Part shown: piece after piece, positions 26,997 to 36,113 of the stretch
Layout: each line of letters starts with the position of its first letter
Numbering within the stretch: the stretch's first letter is position 1
Assembly (NCBI GenBank): GCA_003151475.1
Contig: PLXQ01000034.1
Span: 1-64,000, forward strand
Length of the DNA stretch: 64,000 bases
Direction of reading: 5' to 3'
Source: Acidimicrobiaceae bacterium
GTDB lineage: Bacteria > Actinomycetota > Acidimicrobiia > Acidimicrobiales > UBA8190
The notes under the pieces: model-generated
What the model saw: the letters and a program-made list of their open reading frames with translations, nothing else
Databases searched by the model: none
What the model was told of the DNA's origin: nothing
Position numbers and translations under genes: made by a program

Positions 26997-29798
26997 TTAC
27001 ACCGCTTGACGAGTGGGAATCACGGCATCGTCATTGTCTAGGACGACGACGCCATCATCAACTGGCGAAGTCGGTTTATGGAGGGCTTTGTAGAGGTCGA
27101 TAGTGGCCGTGTCCAGATCAGCGACGGGATCGCCGTCTATAGCGAGCAGCGAGTGGAGTTCCTGCCAGATCCTCTGAATACCAGGGTTGTCTCCCGCTGC
27201 CCGGAGGAGAATGCGCCAAAGACCTTGGTCGTAGCGATTGGCGAGTTGCCCTTGGCGGACGGCCCACGTGGCGAGCTGCAAATCGTCGACAGATAGGGCA
27301 TGTTCTCCGAGAGCGGCGGCGGCGTCTGTGATGTCGTCGGCGATGACGTAGGAGATTCCAGCGGCGGACGTCCACGCCTCGGGGTTAGCGCCGAACGGGA
27401 TCCCTCGGACGAGGGACAGCGCCGTCCGGAGTTCTTCGGGCTGTTTGCCGGCTGCGAGGGACCGAAACATGGTCCAGTCTGTGCCTACGCGGTCGGTGAG
27501 GGTGAATCGCTGAGTGGTGCGGTCATACGCGAGGAGGCATGGATCGCCAGTGATCGCTTCCAGGGAGCGCCGGGTTAGGAGAACGAGGTTGCGGACGTAT
27601 CCGTCGCTCAGGGCCTTGTCGGGCGAGATGTCGGTGAGCCAGTCGCCTCGGGTAGCGCTCCCGTCGTGGGCGGCGAGGTAGACGAGAAGCTCGACAACTC
27701 GTCGCGCCTTCGTCCCCGCTGTCGCGGAGACGGCGTCGAGGAGGTCTTGAGGCGCGCCGCCTCCGATAGCGATCGTAGGTTCTCCGAGTATGCCGAGGGT
27801 GATCGGCCCGGTTGGCGGGGAGTCGATCGGCGCAACCCTGGCCGTGAACTGCCCGTACGGCTCGTCGTCGGGTCGGGCGTCGGCCGGCGCTTCGGCGAGA
27901 TCGAGGAGTGCTTCGACCTGAGCGAGCGTCTCATTCGTGACGAGCGCCGGTTCGACTGTGTCGAGCTGGTGATCAGCGAGGGTCGGTGCGGCAGGGTCGA
28001 CGATGAGCCCGGCACCAGCCGGTGCGACAGGGCCAGCGGTCACCAGCCGGAGGCCCGCCGTACGGGCAGCGAGCTCGGCGAGCTGGCGGGTGACCGACGC
28101 CGCGTCGACAAGGACGACGGCGTCCTCGCCTGGCCGCAGACGAGCAAGGGCGGCGTCGAGTTCGTCGGTGACGATGCCCCTGTCGAGCCGGTCGATCACG
28201 CCGTGTCCGACACCGACGGCGACAACGGTGCCAGCCGCTGATGCTGTCGTACCGGCGAGCTCGGCGCCGATGGCGGCCAGCGTGCCTGGAACCTGCCCGG
28301 TCTCGACCCGGATGTGGAGGCTGCCGTAGTGGTCGAGGTTGACGAGCATCGTGCCGCCGATACCGGAGCCGACGGTGACGAGAGCGAGCGGCACCGGGTC
28401 GCTCACGACGGTGTCGTGCAGAGCGCCCAGTTCCGTGTCATAGGGGAGGTACCAGACGGTCGGCTCACCGGGCCGTCTCTCGAAGGGGGCGGGGGGACCA
28501 CCGGCCTCGGGGGTGACGAGGATCTCGAGCCCGTGGTCGAGGACACGCACTCCCGTGACCTGCGGCCGTGGCGCGCCAGCGCTGTCGGCACTGTGGGCGA
28601 GAAGGTCGGGAAGGCGGGTGAGCCAGAACAGGCTGTCGGCCCGGGCGTAGTGGCGGAGCCGCAGCTCGAGGTCGGCCAGCGGGCTGTGCGCTGCAGGCAG
28701 GGGAATGCGCATGCCTGGGGCGCGCCGGCCGCTCTGGCGCCGACGGCGTCGGTCGAGGGCGGCGACAAGGCCGACGGCGGCGAGGCCGAAGATCCCGGCA
28801 CCGATGGCGAGGGTGCCGATGTCGTCATCGTGCGCGACCGCTGGGGCGCGGTGGGTCCCACCGCTCGCGTGCGATCCAGCGGCGCCGTGGTGCGCCGCTT
28901 CGTGGTGGTGGACGGCCGGCGCTGTGTGTGCGGCTGGTCTCGGGTTGGTGGGGACGACGCGGGCGGCGGGACGGAGGCGGTGGTCAGCAGCCGGATGGGC
29001 CCGGACCTTGGCGGGGATGGAGCTAAGCGCGGCAGGTAACGGGCGGGCGACAGCATGGTGATCGCCACCGGCCGTGATCGGGATGACCGGTGCCGAAGCG
29101 GGCGCGCTCGCCGGTGGCGCGGGAGTGGCGGCTATCGGCGGCGCGTCCGCGTCGGGGATGACGAGGACCCAACCCGGATAGATCCAGTGGGCGTCGCCCA
29201 GCGCCCCGCCGCCGGGCTGGGGCACGCCGACGTTGGCCTGGTAGATGGCCTGCCACTTGGCGCCGTTGCCGTAGTAGGTGGTGGCGATGCCCCACAGGGT
29301 GTCGCCCTCGACCACGGTGTGAGTCACCGCCGCGGGCTGGACAGCACTGGCCGCCGTGGTGTCGGCGGCGAGCTGGATGACCGACACGGGCGCCAAGGTC
29401 CGTCCGGTCGGGGTGCCGCGGAGCTGGCCCAGGACCATGACGGCGGTGACGAGTCCGACGGCCGCCGCCTGACCAAGTCGAGGGTGCCACGTGTGCTGCC
29501 GGCCCCGGAGATGGACGACCACGGTGCTGGCGACGCAGAGAACGAAGTAGACCCAGGCCAGCCAGCCGAGGGTGGCGAAGAGGTGCGGCCAGAACGAGTC
29601 CGGGATCGGACTGCGCAGCGCGTGGCCGATCTGGTTCCCGGTGGGGACGTGATGCGGGAGGGGCCAGCCGACTGCTGCGCCCAGGGCGGCGGGGATGCCG
29701 ACGAGCCCGGTGGCGAGCACGGCGGCGGCACCGAGACCCTCGGCGATCTGCCGTCGCGTCGGTGGGCCCGCCCGGCGGGTAGCTGTGGACATCGTCAT
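26997..29798 (-). CDS. Large membrane protein with LysM and BTAD-like regions, end of Tad operon
   Basis: The 933-residue protein starts at the ATGA overlap with the preceding gene. Hydrophobic N-terminal segments (about 15-40, 60-85 and 98-113) precede a LysM cell-wall-binding module HTVVEGDTLWGIATTYYGN (about 160-215). A low-complexity Pro/Ala/His linker, another membrane segment (about 325-350) and a long cytoplasmic part follow. The C-terminal 250 residues have winged-helix plus helical-repeat style resembling bacterial transcriptional activator domains (RRVVELLVYLAAHDG then helical arrays). LysM-BTAD proteins recur at the ends of actinobacterial Tad-like loci; the role is unknown. Confidence 0.75.
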   Translation of the reverse strand: MTMSTATRRAGPPTRRQIAEGLGAAAVLATGLVGIPAALGAAVGWPLPHHVPTGNQIGHALRSPIPDSFWPHLFATLGWLAWVYFVLCVASTVVVHLRGRQHTWHPRLGQAAAVGLVTAVMVLGQLRGTPTGRTLAPVSVIQLAADTTAASAVQPAAVTHTVVEGDTLWGIATTYYGNGAKWQAIYQANVGVPQPGGGALGDAHWIYPGWVLVIPDADAPPIAATPAPPASAPASAPVIPITAGGDHHAVARPLPAALSSIPAKVRAHPAADHRLRPAARVVPTNPRPAAHTAPAVHHHEAAHHGAAGSHASGGTHRAPAVAHDDDIGTLAIGAGIFGLAAVGLVAALDRRRRRQSGRRAPGMRIPLPAAHSPLADLELRLRHYARADSLFWLTRLPDLLAHSADSAGAPRPQVTGVRVLDHGLEILVTPEAGGPPAPFERRPGEPTVWYLPYDTELGALHDTVVSDPVPLALVTVGSGIGGTMLVNLDHYGSLHIRVETGQVPGTLAAIGAELAGTTASAAGTVVAVGVGHGVIDRLDRGIVTDELDAALARLRPGEDAVVLVDAASVTRQLAELAARTAGLRLVTAGPVAPAGAGLIVDPAAPTLADHQLDTVEPALVTNETLAQVEALLDLAEAPADARPDDEPYGQFTARVAPIDSPPTGPITLGILGEPTIAIGGGAPQDLLDAVSATAGTKARRVVELLVYLAAHDGSATRGDWLTDISPDKALSDGYVRNLVLLTRRSLEAITGDPCLLAYDRTTQRFTLTDRVGTDWTMFRSLAAGKQPEELRTALSLVRGIPFGANPEAWTSAAGISYVIADDITDAAAALGEHALSVDDLQLATWAVRQGQLANRYDQGLWRILLRAAGDNPGIQRIWQELHSLLAIDGDPVADLDTATIDLYKALHKPTSPVDDGVVVLDNDDAVIPTRQAV

Positions 29799-30247
29799 CC
29801 TCCCGAGGTGGTGCCGCTCACGTCGGTGGCGGACTCGGTCACGGTGATCTGGAGGCTCCCCACGCCGATGATGCTGAGGAGCTGGGTGGGTTGGCGGTAG
29901 CGGATCTGGGCGTAGACGGTGGCGCCCACGACCCACGCCGTACCGGGGTGGCCGGAGGAAGTCATGAACGTCTCCGCCGCGGTGACAGCCGCGGCGGGGT
30001 CGAGGGCGACGGTGCCGGCGTGGAGCGCACGGATGTCGATGGAGCCGGCGCCGGCCCGAGCCGCCTGTTCGGCTTCGGAGGCGGCCGCCTGCTTGGCGTC
30101 GAGGTAGCGGCCGCCGTCGGCCACCAGGCCGGCCAGGGCCAGGAACATGGTCATGAACACCGCCGTCATGGCCAGGAACTGCCCGTCCTCACCCCGGTGA
30201 CGACGTGGCCACCAGTGGCCCCGCAGTCGGTGGCCCGTTGTATTCAC
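29795..30247 (-). CDS. TadG/TadE-like pilus assembly protein
   Basis: The 150-residue protein has RGEDGQFLAMTAVFMTMFLALAGLVADGGRYLDAKQAAASEAEQAARAGA near its start. This is the single N-terminal membrane helix followed by the helical segment typical of TadG-type minor pilins, and the rest is beta-rich and exported. It lies 52 bp after a TadE-like gene and overlaps the LysM-BTAD gene by ATGA. Confidence 0.78.
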   Translation of the reverse strand: MNTTGHRLRGHWWPRRHRGEDGQFLAMTAVFMTMFLALAGLVADGGRYLDAKQAAASEAEQAARAGAGSIDIRALHAGTVALDPAAAVTAAETFMTSSGHPGTAWVVGATVYAQIRYRQPTQLLSIIGVGSLQITVTESATDVSGTTSGG

Positions 30248-30299
30248 TATCCCGCCTTCTTGAAATTCGGTTCGAGACAGAGCCGACGTGACAATGAGT

Positions 30300-30716
30300 T
30301 CATGACGCTCCGTTCATGACACGGAAGGGATCGATGTGAGCGGTCGAGGTGGCCGAGAGAGTCTTGGATCCGGGGAGGCCGGGGACCGTCACGTCGGCCA
30401 GGCTGGTGACGCAGGTGACGGTGACCGACACCGAGCCGCCGGGGACGAAGTTCTGGGTGTCGGTGGTGACCTGCCGGGAGGGGCAGGTGAGACCGGCGCC
30501 GGCCAGGGTGCTCGTCACCGCGGCGATCGCCTGGGCCTGGGCGTCGGCCGGGTTGCTCTGGACCACGGCCGCCTGCACCGCGGCGCGGGCGGCGGACTCG
30601 ACGTCGCCCTGGGCGGAGTCGATCCGGCCCAGACCGATCATGAGAACGATGACGAGGAGGAGGACGGGGGCCACGATCACCAGCTCGGCGATGGCCTGGC
30701 CTTCTTCTGTGCGCAT
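30300..30716 (-). CDS. TadE-like minor pilin
   Basis: About 138 residues from ATG 30716 give MRTEEGQAIAELVIVAPVLLLVIVLMIGLGRIDSAQGDVESAARAAVQAAV, the TadE pattern of a glutamate-containing N-terminal motif followed by one membrane helix. A GTG at 30738, overlapping the preceding gene, is an alternative start that fits the coupled style of this operon. Confidence 0.8.
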   Translation of the reverse strand: MRTEEGQAIAELVIVAPVLLLVIVLMIGLGRIDSAQGDVESAARAAVQAAVVQSNPADAQAQAIAAVTSTLAGAGLTCPSRQVTTDTQNFVPGGSVSVTVTCVTSLADVTVPGLPGSKTLSATSTAHIDPFRVMNGAS

Positions 30717-30729
30717 GCGCCGCTGCCGA

Positions 30730-31176
30730 TCAACCACTTGGGCGGTACTCCTGGATGGGGGTGTCGCTGGTGGCCGACACGGTGAGGTCGAGCCAGGGGA
30801 TGAGGGCCTGGGTCCGTCCGGTGACGGTGACCTGGGCCACATCACCGGGCCCGGTGGTGGTCTTCACCACCGGGCCGGTGAGCGTGCCCGGTCCCGTCAT
30901 GGCGATGAACTGGTAGGCGGCCTGGGTGCCGGCGGTCTCGGTGGAGCCGTAGTCCGAGGCGAACTGGCTCCCCTGCTCGGCCGCCGCCCGGGCCAGGTGG
31001 CTGGCGTGGGACCACAGGGCGAACTGGACGCCGGCGATGACGAGAAGAAAGAAGGCGAAGAGGCAGACGACGAACTCCGCCAACCCTTCCTCCCCCCGTC
31101 TCGTCGGCACCCGCCGGTCCCACCGGTACGCGCAGAGCCGTCCTGGGCGCCGGGGTGCCCGGACCGATGGCGTCAC
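30730..31176 (-). CDS. TadE-like minor pilin
   Basis: The 148-residue protein contains RRGEEGLAEFVVCLFAFFLLVIAGVQFALWSHASHLARAAAEQG, the TadE membrane segment and helix. I chose GTG 31176 because it overlaps the pilin stop as GTGA; the frame is open further upstream but arginine-rich and unlikely. It is part of the Tad operon. Confidence 0.78.
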   Translation of the reverse strand: MTPSVRAPRRPGRLCAYRWDRRVPTRRGEEGLAEFVVCLFAFFLLVIAGVQFALWSHASHLARAAAEQGSQFASDYGSTETAGTQAAYQFIAMTGPGTLTGPVVKTTTGPGDVAQVTVTGRTQALIPWLDLTVSATSDTPIQEYRPSG

Positions 31177-31433
31177 GGGGTCTGGATGTCCTTGGCCGTC
31201 GTCGTCAGCTTGGTGGTGATGATGCCGACGATGACGATGGCGGCGGCCACCACCAGGGCGGTGACGACGACCCACGAGGCGATCTCGCCGCACTCGTCGC
31301 CCACGAGGGGCGTGAGCCGGGCCACGGCGTAGGCGCGCACGAAGCTGAGCACCGCCGCCACCCGTTCGGCGGCGGACCGGGCCTTCTTCTCGAGCGTGAC
31401 CGCCAGCTGATGGATGCGAGTCCTTGTGGGCAT
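31173..31433 (-). CDS. Flp-like pilin, major subunit candidate
   Basis: This small protein of 86 residues has a single C-terminal membrane helix ECGEIASWVVVTALVVAAAIVIVGIITTKL, with a glutamate just before the helix as in Flp-type prepilins. ATG 31433 follows AAAGGA at good spacing. Its place between tadC and the TadE genes is where the pilin is often found in actinobacterial Tad loci. Confidence 0.7.
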   Translation of the reverse strand: MPTRTRIHQLAVTLEKKARSAAERVAAVLSFVRAYAVARLTPLVGDECGEIASWVVVTALVVAAAIVIVGIITTKLTTTAKDIQTP

Positions 31434-31467
31434 GGGGTTTCCTTTCGGGGTTGTCGTGTCGGGGAGG

Positions 31468-32370
31468 TCAGATGTGGGCGCCGGTGAAGGCGGCCAGGGC
31501 GGGGTAGAAGACGAGAACGCCGTAGCCGGCCATGAGGAGCACTCCCGGCAGGAGCATCCGCTGGGTGGTGGCCTGTGCGGTGTCCTCCAGGGCGGCCGTC
31601 TCCTTGAGACGCAGCGACCGGGCCTTGGCCTCCAAGGTGTCGCGAATGCGGGCCCCGTCGCCGGCCTGGGCCATGGCCCGGGCCAGGTCGGCCAGGTCGG
31701 GCAGGGCGAAGCGGGTGGCCAGGCGGTCGAGGCCTTCCCACGGTTGTTTGCGGTAGGCCTGGGCCCACAGGAGCGACTGGGCGATCTCGGCCATGGCCCA
31801 GTCGGTGGACGACACGCCGGCCGCCACCTCGAGGGCGCTCGACCACCCCATGGCGCCGGCCATGGCCATGGAGACGAGGGAGGCGTAGGTCGAGAGCGAG
31901 TGGCAGAAGGCGCGCCGGCGGCGTTCGGCGGCCTTGTGGAGGTCGACGAACGGGGTGACCACGCCGGTGGCGCCGAGGACGAGGGTGGCCACGGCCGGGA
32001 TCTCGAGGCCGACATGGACCCGGACGGCACCGGCGGCGGCCCACAGCGCCGGGCCCAGCAGTGCCAGCCCGGTGGCGTAGCCGACGACCTTGACGGCGAA
32101 GGTCTCCGTGGCCATGCCGGTGATGGCCAGATCGGGCAGGACGATGTCGGCCAGGCGCGGCACCTTGGCCACGTTGGTGGTCACCACCTGCCCGCAGATG
32201 CGCCGAGCCCCGCCGACCCCGTGGGCGACGACGTCGGCCGCGGCCGGTGCGTGTTCGCCGGTGAGGCGGCCGAGGGCGGCCCGCAGGGTGAGCGGCGGCG
32301 GAAACAGGCCCCACAGCACGACGGCGAGGCCGGTGCCGAGACCGAGCCCGGCCACGATGACAAGAACCAT
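31468..32370 (-). CDS. TadC-like inner-membrane platform protein (T2SS F family)
   Basis: The 300-residue protein has hydrophobic segments at both ends (MVLVIVAGLGLGTGLAVVLWGLF and LLMAGYGVLVFYPALAAFTG) and around 115-160. The cytoplasmic middle carries the T2SSF-type helical bundle (LSTYASLVSMAMAGAMGWSSALEVAA and GDGARIRDTLEAKARSLRLKE). It starts directly after the tadB stop. With TadB it forms the membrane platform driven by the TadA ATPase. Confidence 0.85.
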   Translation of the reverse strand: MVLVIVAGLGLGTGLAVVLWGLFPPPLTLRAALGRLTGEHAPAAADVVAHGVGGARRICGQVVTTNVAKVPRLADIVLPDLAITGMATETFAVKVVGYATGLALLGPALWAAAGAVRVHVGLEIPAVATLVLGATGVVTPFVDLHKAAERRRRAFCHSLSTYASLVSMAMAGAMGWSSALEVAAGVSSTDWAMAEIAQSLLWAQAYRKQPWEGLDRLATRFALPDLADLARAMAQAGDGARIRDTLEAKARSLRLKETAALEDTAQATTQRMLLPGVLLMAGYGVLVFYPALAAFTGAHI

Positions 32371-33222
32371 CTACGTCCCCTCTCTGCCGGAGCCGGCCTC
32401 GCCGTCGAAGAGGCGGGGCATGGGGGCGGGACGCGACAGCCGGTTCATGGACCAGAACCCGGACGCGAAAAGTCCCGCCACGCAGAGCAGGGCCAGCTGC
32501 CCGCCAGGGCTGTCGAAGGGTCGGAAGTAGCCGTGGCCGACGAGGAGTACTCCGAGGGTAAACGTCAGCGTGACGGCCATGACCAGGCGCATGTCGCGCC
32601 GGGGTCGGGCCCGGGCCACCTCGGTGCGCTGCCACACCGCGATCTGGTCGCGGGTGTTGGCCGCCGCGGTGGCCAGCAGGCTCTGGAGGTCCGATCCGCC
32701 GAAGCGGCTGGCCAGGATGAGCGGGGCGATGGCCTCGTCGACCGCGGCGTCGCCCAACTCCAGGGCGAAGGCGTGCAGCGCCTTGTCGAGGGGCACGCCG
32801 CTCTTGATACGGGCCACGAGACGCACGACGTTGGGCTTCACCGCCGCCGGTGCGCCCGCCACCGTCGACTCGATGGCGGCCAGGAGACCCCGGTGGGCGG
32901 CGACGCTGTCGCGCAGCGCCTCGATCCAGGTGGCCAGGGCCTCCAGGCGCCCCACCACCCGGTGCGACGTGTTGGGCTGGAGGGCAGAGCGCAGCGTCCA
33001 ACCCACGGCGCCCCCGATGGCGGCGCCCACCGGCCAGTGGGTGATGAGCCCGACGACGAGAGCGAGCGCTACGGCACACAGCGCCGCCTGGCGGTTGGCC
33101 GGGTCGAGTCGCTTCACCATCGACACCCGCCGCACCGGCGAGGCGGTCGACCACAGGCCGCCGACGACGAGGGCCAGCCCGGCGCCGATGCCGGCGCCGA
33201 TGAGAACGACGACCGGGGTCAT
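32371..33222 (-). CDS. TadB-like inner-membrane platform protein (T2SS F family)
   Basis: The 283-residue protein begins with membrane segments (VVVLIGAGIGAGLALVVGGLW; ALCAVALALVVGLITHWPVGAAIGGAVGW). The T2SSF helical region follows (ALATWIEALRDSVAAHRGLLAAIEST; LDKALHAFALELGDAAVDEAIAPLILA) and two more membrane segments end it. The start overlaps the ATPase stop as ATGA. It is the partner of the TadC-like protein. Confidence 0.85.
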   Translation of the reverse strand: MTPVVVLIGAGIGAGLALVVGGLWSTASPVRRVSMVKRLDPANRQAALCAVALALVVGLITHWPVGAAIGGAVGWTLRSALQPNTSHRVVGRLEALATWIEALRDSVAAHRGLLAAIESTVAGAPAAVKPNVVRLVARIKSGVPLDKALHAFALELGDAAVDEAIAPLILASRFGGSDLQSLLATAAANTRDQIAVWQRTEVARARPRRDMRLVMAVTLTFTLGVLLVGHGYFRPFDSPGGQLALLCVAGLFASGFWSMNRLSRPAPMPRLFDGEAGSGREGT

Positions 33223-34517
33223 CGGCCGTAGACCTGGAGGGGGGCGTCGTAACCGAAGTCACTCAACCGGTCGCGCAGGCCCGGGGGCATGCCCAGGTGG
33301 TGGACGGCCGGGCCACCGCCGGCCGGCTCGGCGAAGATCTCGGTGGAGATGACGTGGGGGCCGTCGGCGTCCTCCACCACCCGTACCGACGACACGTAAC
33401 GCCGGGCCAGGCCGCTCGAGTCGGGCCGCTTGCGGACGAAGACGACGAGGTCCAAGGCCTGGGCCGTGAGCTGGGCGGCGGCGTTGTCGGTCAGGTGCTT
33501 GGGCGACTGGCCGGCGTAGGTCTTGATCTTGGAGAAGGTCCCTTGGGTCGAGTCGGCGTGAATGGTGCACATCGAGCCGGCTTTCCCCGCCGTCATGGCG
33601 TTCAGCATGGGGACGATCTCGTCGCCGAGCACCTCGCCCACGATGACCCGGTCGGCGTCGTGGCGGTTGGCCCGCTGGACGAGGTAGTCCATGGACACGG
33701 CCCCTTGGCCCTCGGTGTTCGCCTCCCGGGTCTCCCACGCCACGCAGTCGGGGTGGCGGTGACCCAGCTCGTGCAGTCCGAGCTCGTAGGACAGCTCGAT
33801 GGTGATGATGCGGTCGGCGGGGTCGGCCTCGGCCGCCAGGGCGCGTAGCAACGTGGTCTTGCCGGCGTCGGTACCGCCGGACACGATCATGTTGAGTCGG
33901 ACCCGCACCGCCGCCCGCAGGAAGCTGACCAAGTCGTCGGTGAGCGAGTCGGCCAGGTCCGAGAGAGTGGCGTCGACCAGGCGGTGACGCCGGATCGACA
34001 CGCACGGCCGGTCCGACACCTCGATCATGGCCGACAGCCGGTGGCCGCCGGCCAGATGGAGGTCGACGATGGGCTTGGCGCTGTCGATACGGCGCTCGCC
34101 ACCGGTGTGATGGGCCCTCGCCGCGCGCTGGACGAGCTCGACCAGGTCCTCGTCGGAGTCGGCCACCGCCTCGACCTGTTCCTTCACACCGTCGGCCCGC
34201 TTCACCCACACGGTGTCGCAGCCGTTGATGTTGATGTTCTCGATGTCGTCCTCGTCGAGAAGCAGCTGCAGGCGACCGAGGCCGAGCTGGGTGGCCACCA
34301 GCCGGCGCACGATCTGCTCCTCCTCCTCGGCCGTCGGGGTGGGCACGGCCCCGTCGACCATGGAGCGGGCCGCCTCGTCGATGGCTTCGCGGGCCAGCTT
34401 CTCCACGAACGAGCGGCGCTCGGCCTCGCTCATGCCGGCCACGCCGTAGCGGACGATCCCGTCGGCCACGTGCTCTGCCGCATACAGCTCCAGCTCTCGG
34501 CGTTCGCTGTCGTTCAC
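33219..34517 (-). CDS. TadA/CpaF-family secretion ATPase
   Basis: The 432-residue protein has a VirB11-type P-loop VSGGTDAGKTTLLRALAAE near residue 213, an aspartate-box region with IITIELSYELGLHELGHRHPD, and the Walker B-like DADRVIVGEVLGDEIVPMLNAM followed by GSMCTIHADS. It hydrolyses ATP to drive pilin assembly or secretion. I chose GTG 34517 for its GTGA overlap with the upstream gene; an ATG at 34532 is also open. The IELSYELGL segment replaces the more usual TIED-xEL. Confidence 0.9.
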   Translation of the reverse strand: MNDSERRELELYAAEHVADGIVRYGVAGMSEAERRSFVEKLAREAIDEAARSMVDGAVPTPTAEEEEQIVRRLVATQLGLGRLQLLLDEDDIENININGCDTVWVKRADGVKEQVEAVADSDEDLVELVQRAARAHHTGGERRIDSAKPIVDLHLAGGHRLSAMIEVSDRPCVSIRRHRLVDATLSDLADSLTDDLVSFLRAAVRVRLNMIVSGGTDAGKTTLLRALAAEADPADRIITIELSYELGLHELGHRHPDCVAWETREANTEGQGAVSMDYLVQRANRHDADRVIVGEVLGDEIVPMLNAMTAGKAGSMCTIHADSTQGTFSKIKTYAGQSPKHLTDNAAAQLTAQALDLVVFVRKRPDSSGLARRYVSSVRVVEDADGPHVISTEIFAEPAGGGPAVHHLGMPPGLRDRLSDFGYDAPLQVYGR

Positions 34518-35398
34518 GGGCGTGCCTCCCACTTCGATCCGGCTCCCACCGGCGACCGCTCGGCCGAGGGCAACTCAGGTGGTCGGGCCATGAGCTCGTC
34601 GATGGCCGGGAGCGGCTCGTCGAAGGCCACCCCCGACGGCAGCGCCTCCGGTACGGCGTCGGTGGTGGCCGACGAGGTCACGGGCAGTTCGTCGATGCCC
34701 AGCTCGGCGGCGAGGGCGGCGGCCCATCGCAGCAGCCGGGTGCGTTCGAGCTTCTTGACGCTGCGCCTGTTGCCCAGCGCGGCGGCTGCCGCGGCGTCGT
34801 CAGGCATGGCCAGGCCCACGGTGACGTCCAGCGTCCGGGCGATGTCGTCCGCCGGGTAACCGTCCGAGCCGGTGCGGACGACGAGGAGCCGGCGCCCGCC
34901 CATCCGGGCAAGGATGCCCGGGAGGGCGTCGCGAAGGTGGACGATCGACTCGAGCGTGGACTGGCTCAGGACCACCAGGACGTCGGCCACTTCGAGGACA
35001 GCCCCGACGCCGCCGGCAAACCCGGGGAGCAGGCGGCCGACGTCGGCGACCACGTCGGCGTCGAGCCCGGCCAGGGCCTGCGCCACTGGCGGCCAGGCGT
35101 TCTCGTTGGCCATGGCCTGGCGCACCCCCGTCAGACCGAACAGGACGGGAAGGCCACCGGGGAGCCGCTGCGTGTGGGCCCACACGGCGTCGGGCGTGAG
35201 GGTGCGCCGTGCCGCGGCGAAGAGCGACGCCAGGCCACCGGTCACGGTCGAGCCGTAGCGGGCGGCGAGGTCGCCGCCGAAGGGGTCGGCCTCGACGAGA
35301 AGGACATGGCGCCCGGCCGGCCAAGCGGCGGCCAGGGCCGTGGCCGCCGTGGTGACGCCGGGCGATCCCTTAACCGAAGCGAGGGCGACGACGGTCAC
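34514..35398 (-). CDS. TadZ/CpaE-like MinD-family protein with altered P-loop
   Basis: The 294-residue protein begins VVALASVKGSPGVTTAATALAAAW and continues VLLVEADPFGGDLAARYG, a ParA/MinD fold. The signature first lysine is kept, but the second P-loop lysine position is valine (GSPGVTT), so ATP hydrolysis may be lost. TadZ proteins place the pilus machinery in the cell, and many are atypical ATPases. The gene lies between the SAF-domain gene and tadA with overlaps at both ends. Confidence 0.8.
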   Translation of the reverse strand: MTVVALASVKGSPGVTTAATALAAAWPAGRHVLLVEADPFGGDLAARYGSTVTGGLASLFAAARRTLTPDAVWAHTQRLPGGLPVLFGLTGVRQAMANENAWPPVAQALAGLDADVVADVGRLLPGFAGGVGAVLEVADVLVVLSQSTLESIVHLRDALPGILARMGGRRLLVVRTGSDGYPADDIARTLDVTVGLAMPDDAAAAAALGNRRSVKKLERTRLLRWAAALAAELGIDELPVTSSATTDAVPEALPSGVAFDEPLPAIDELMARPPELPSAERSPVGAGSKWEARP

Positions 35399-36099
35399 CG
35401 GCCCCCCTCGGAGATGAGCGCCAGGCCGACCTGGTCGGCCGCTGCGTAGGAGGTGATGGTCGAGGCGTCGGCCCCGGGGACCTCCAGTGACACCGACGCC
35501 TGGTACTGGCTCTGGTCGGTCGGGGCCGGTCCCACGGCGAACACGGTGGCCGAGGCCACGAGAGTCGAGCCGATCGCTCCCCCCACGGTCGAGCCCTGAC
35601 CGGGCTGGGGGACCGCTATCACTTGGACGGTGTCACCGGCCACCAGAGGCACCGACGGCATCTGGTCGCCCTTCATCAGCATGCCGACCACCTGGTCGCC
35701 GCTGGCCAACTGAGGCCCGACCGACAGCATCTGTTTGACCATGACCTGGCCGGCGTAGACGGGGGTGTCGAGCTGCTGACCGACGAGGACCGACGACCCG
35801 GTGGCCGACATGGCCGTGATGTTCCCCGAGGCGGGGATGGAGGCCGTCCCCAGATCGCTCGGGGTGAGGACGGTTCCCGCCGGCAGCGTCTTGGCGGCGA
35901 TGACGACCGACACCCGCTTGGCCGAGGACTGGAACACCGCCCCGGCGATCGCCGCGCACACGAGCACCAGCGCGATCCCGAGGCCGACCTGCCAAGGACG
36001 GCGCTGGGTGGTGCCGGCGGACAGCCGCAGCCCGCCCCGGGTTTCTGTGATCGGCGGTGAGGAGAAGGCCGACCGTGAAGGCGCTGTCACTGTGGTCAT
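35395..36099 (-). CDS. SAF-domain pilus protein (CpaB/RcpC-like)
   Basis: The 234-residue protein has one membrane helix (WQVGLGIALVLVCAAIAGAVF). An SAF domain follows, with VVIAAKTLPAGTVLTPSDLGTASI and then VYAGQVMVKQMLS. CpaB-like proteins form the periplasmic part of Tad systems; in Gram-positive cells they face the wall. ATG 36099 follows GGGAG. The frame is open further upstream, but that part is not protein-like. Confidence 0.83.
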   Translation of the reverse strand: MTTVTAPSRSAFSSPPITETRGGLRLSAGTTQRRPWQVGLGIALVLVCAAIAGAVFQSSAKRVSVVIAAKTLPAGTVLTPSDLGTASIPASGNITAMSATGSSVLVGQQLDTPVYAGQVMVKQMLSVGPQLASGDQVVGMLMKGDQMPSVPLVAGDTVQVIAVPQPGQGSTVGGAIGSTLVASATVFAVGPAPTDQSQYQASVSLEVPGADASTITSYAAADQVGLALISEGGR

Positions 36100-36113
36100 G
36101 GGAGCTCCCGTTC

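Noticed and set aside
31414-33231. 605-codon plus-strand frame opposite the Tad genes
   Set aside because: No domain, and its composition is that of an antisense of GC-rich coding.
31205-33262. Long minus-strand frame across the TadB/TadC genes
   Set aside because: It is out of frame with two recognisable Tad platform genes and is dominated by Arg/Gly/Pro, typical of a shadow of GC-rich coding.
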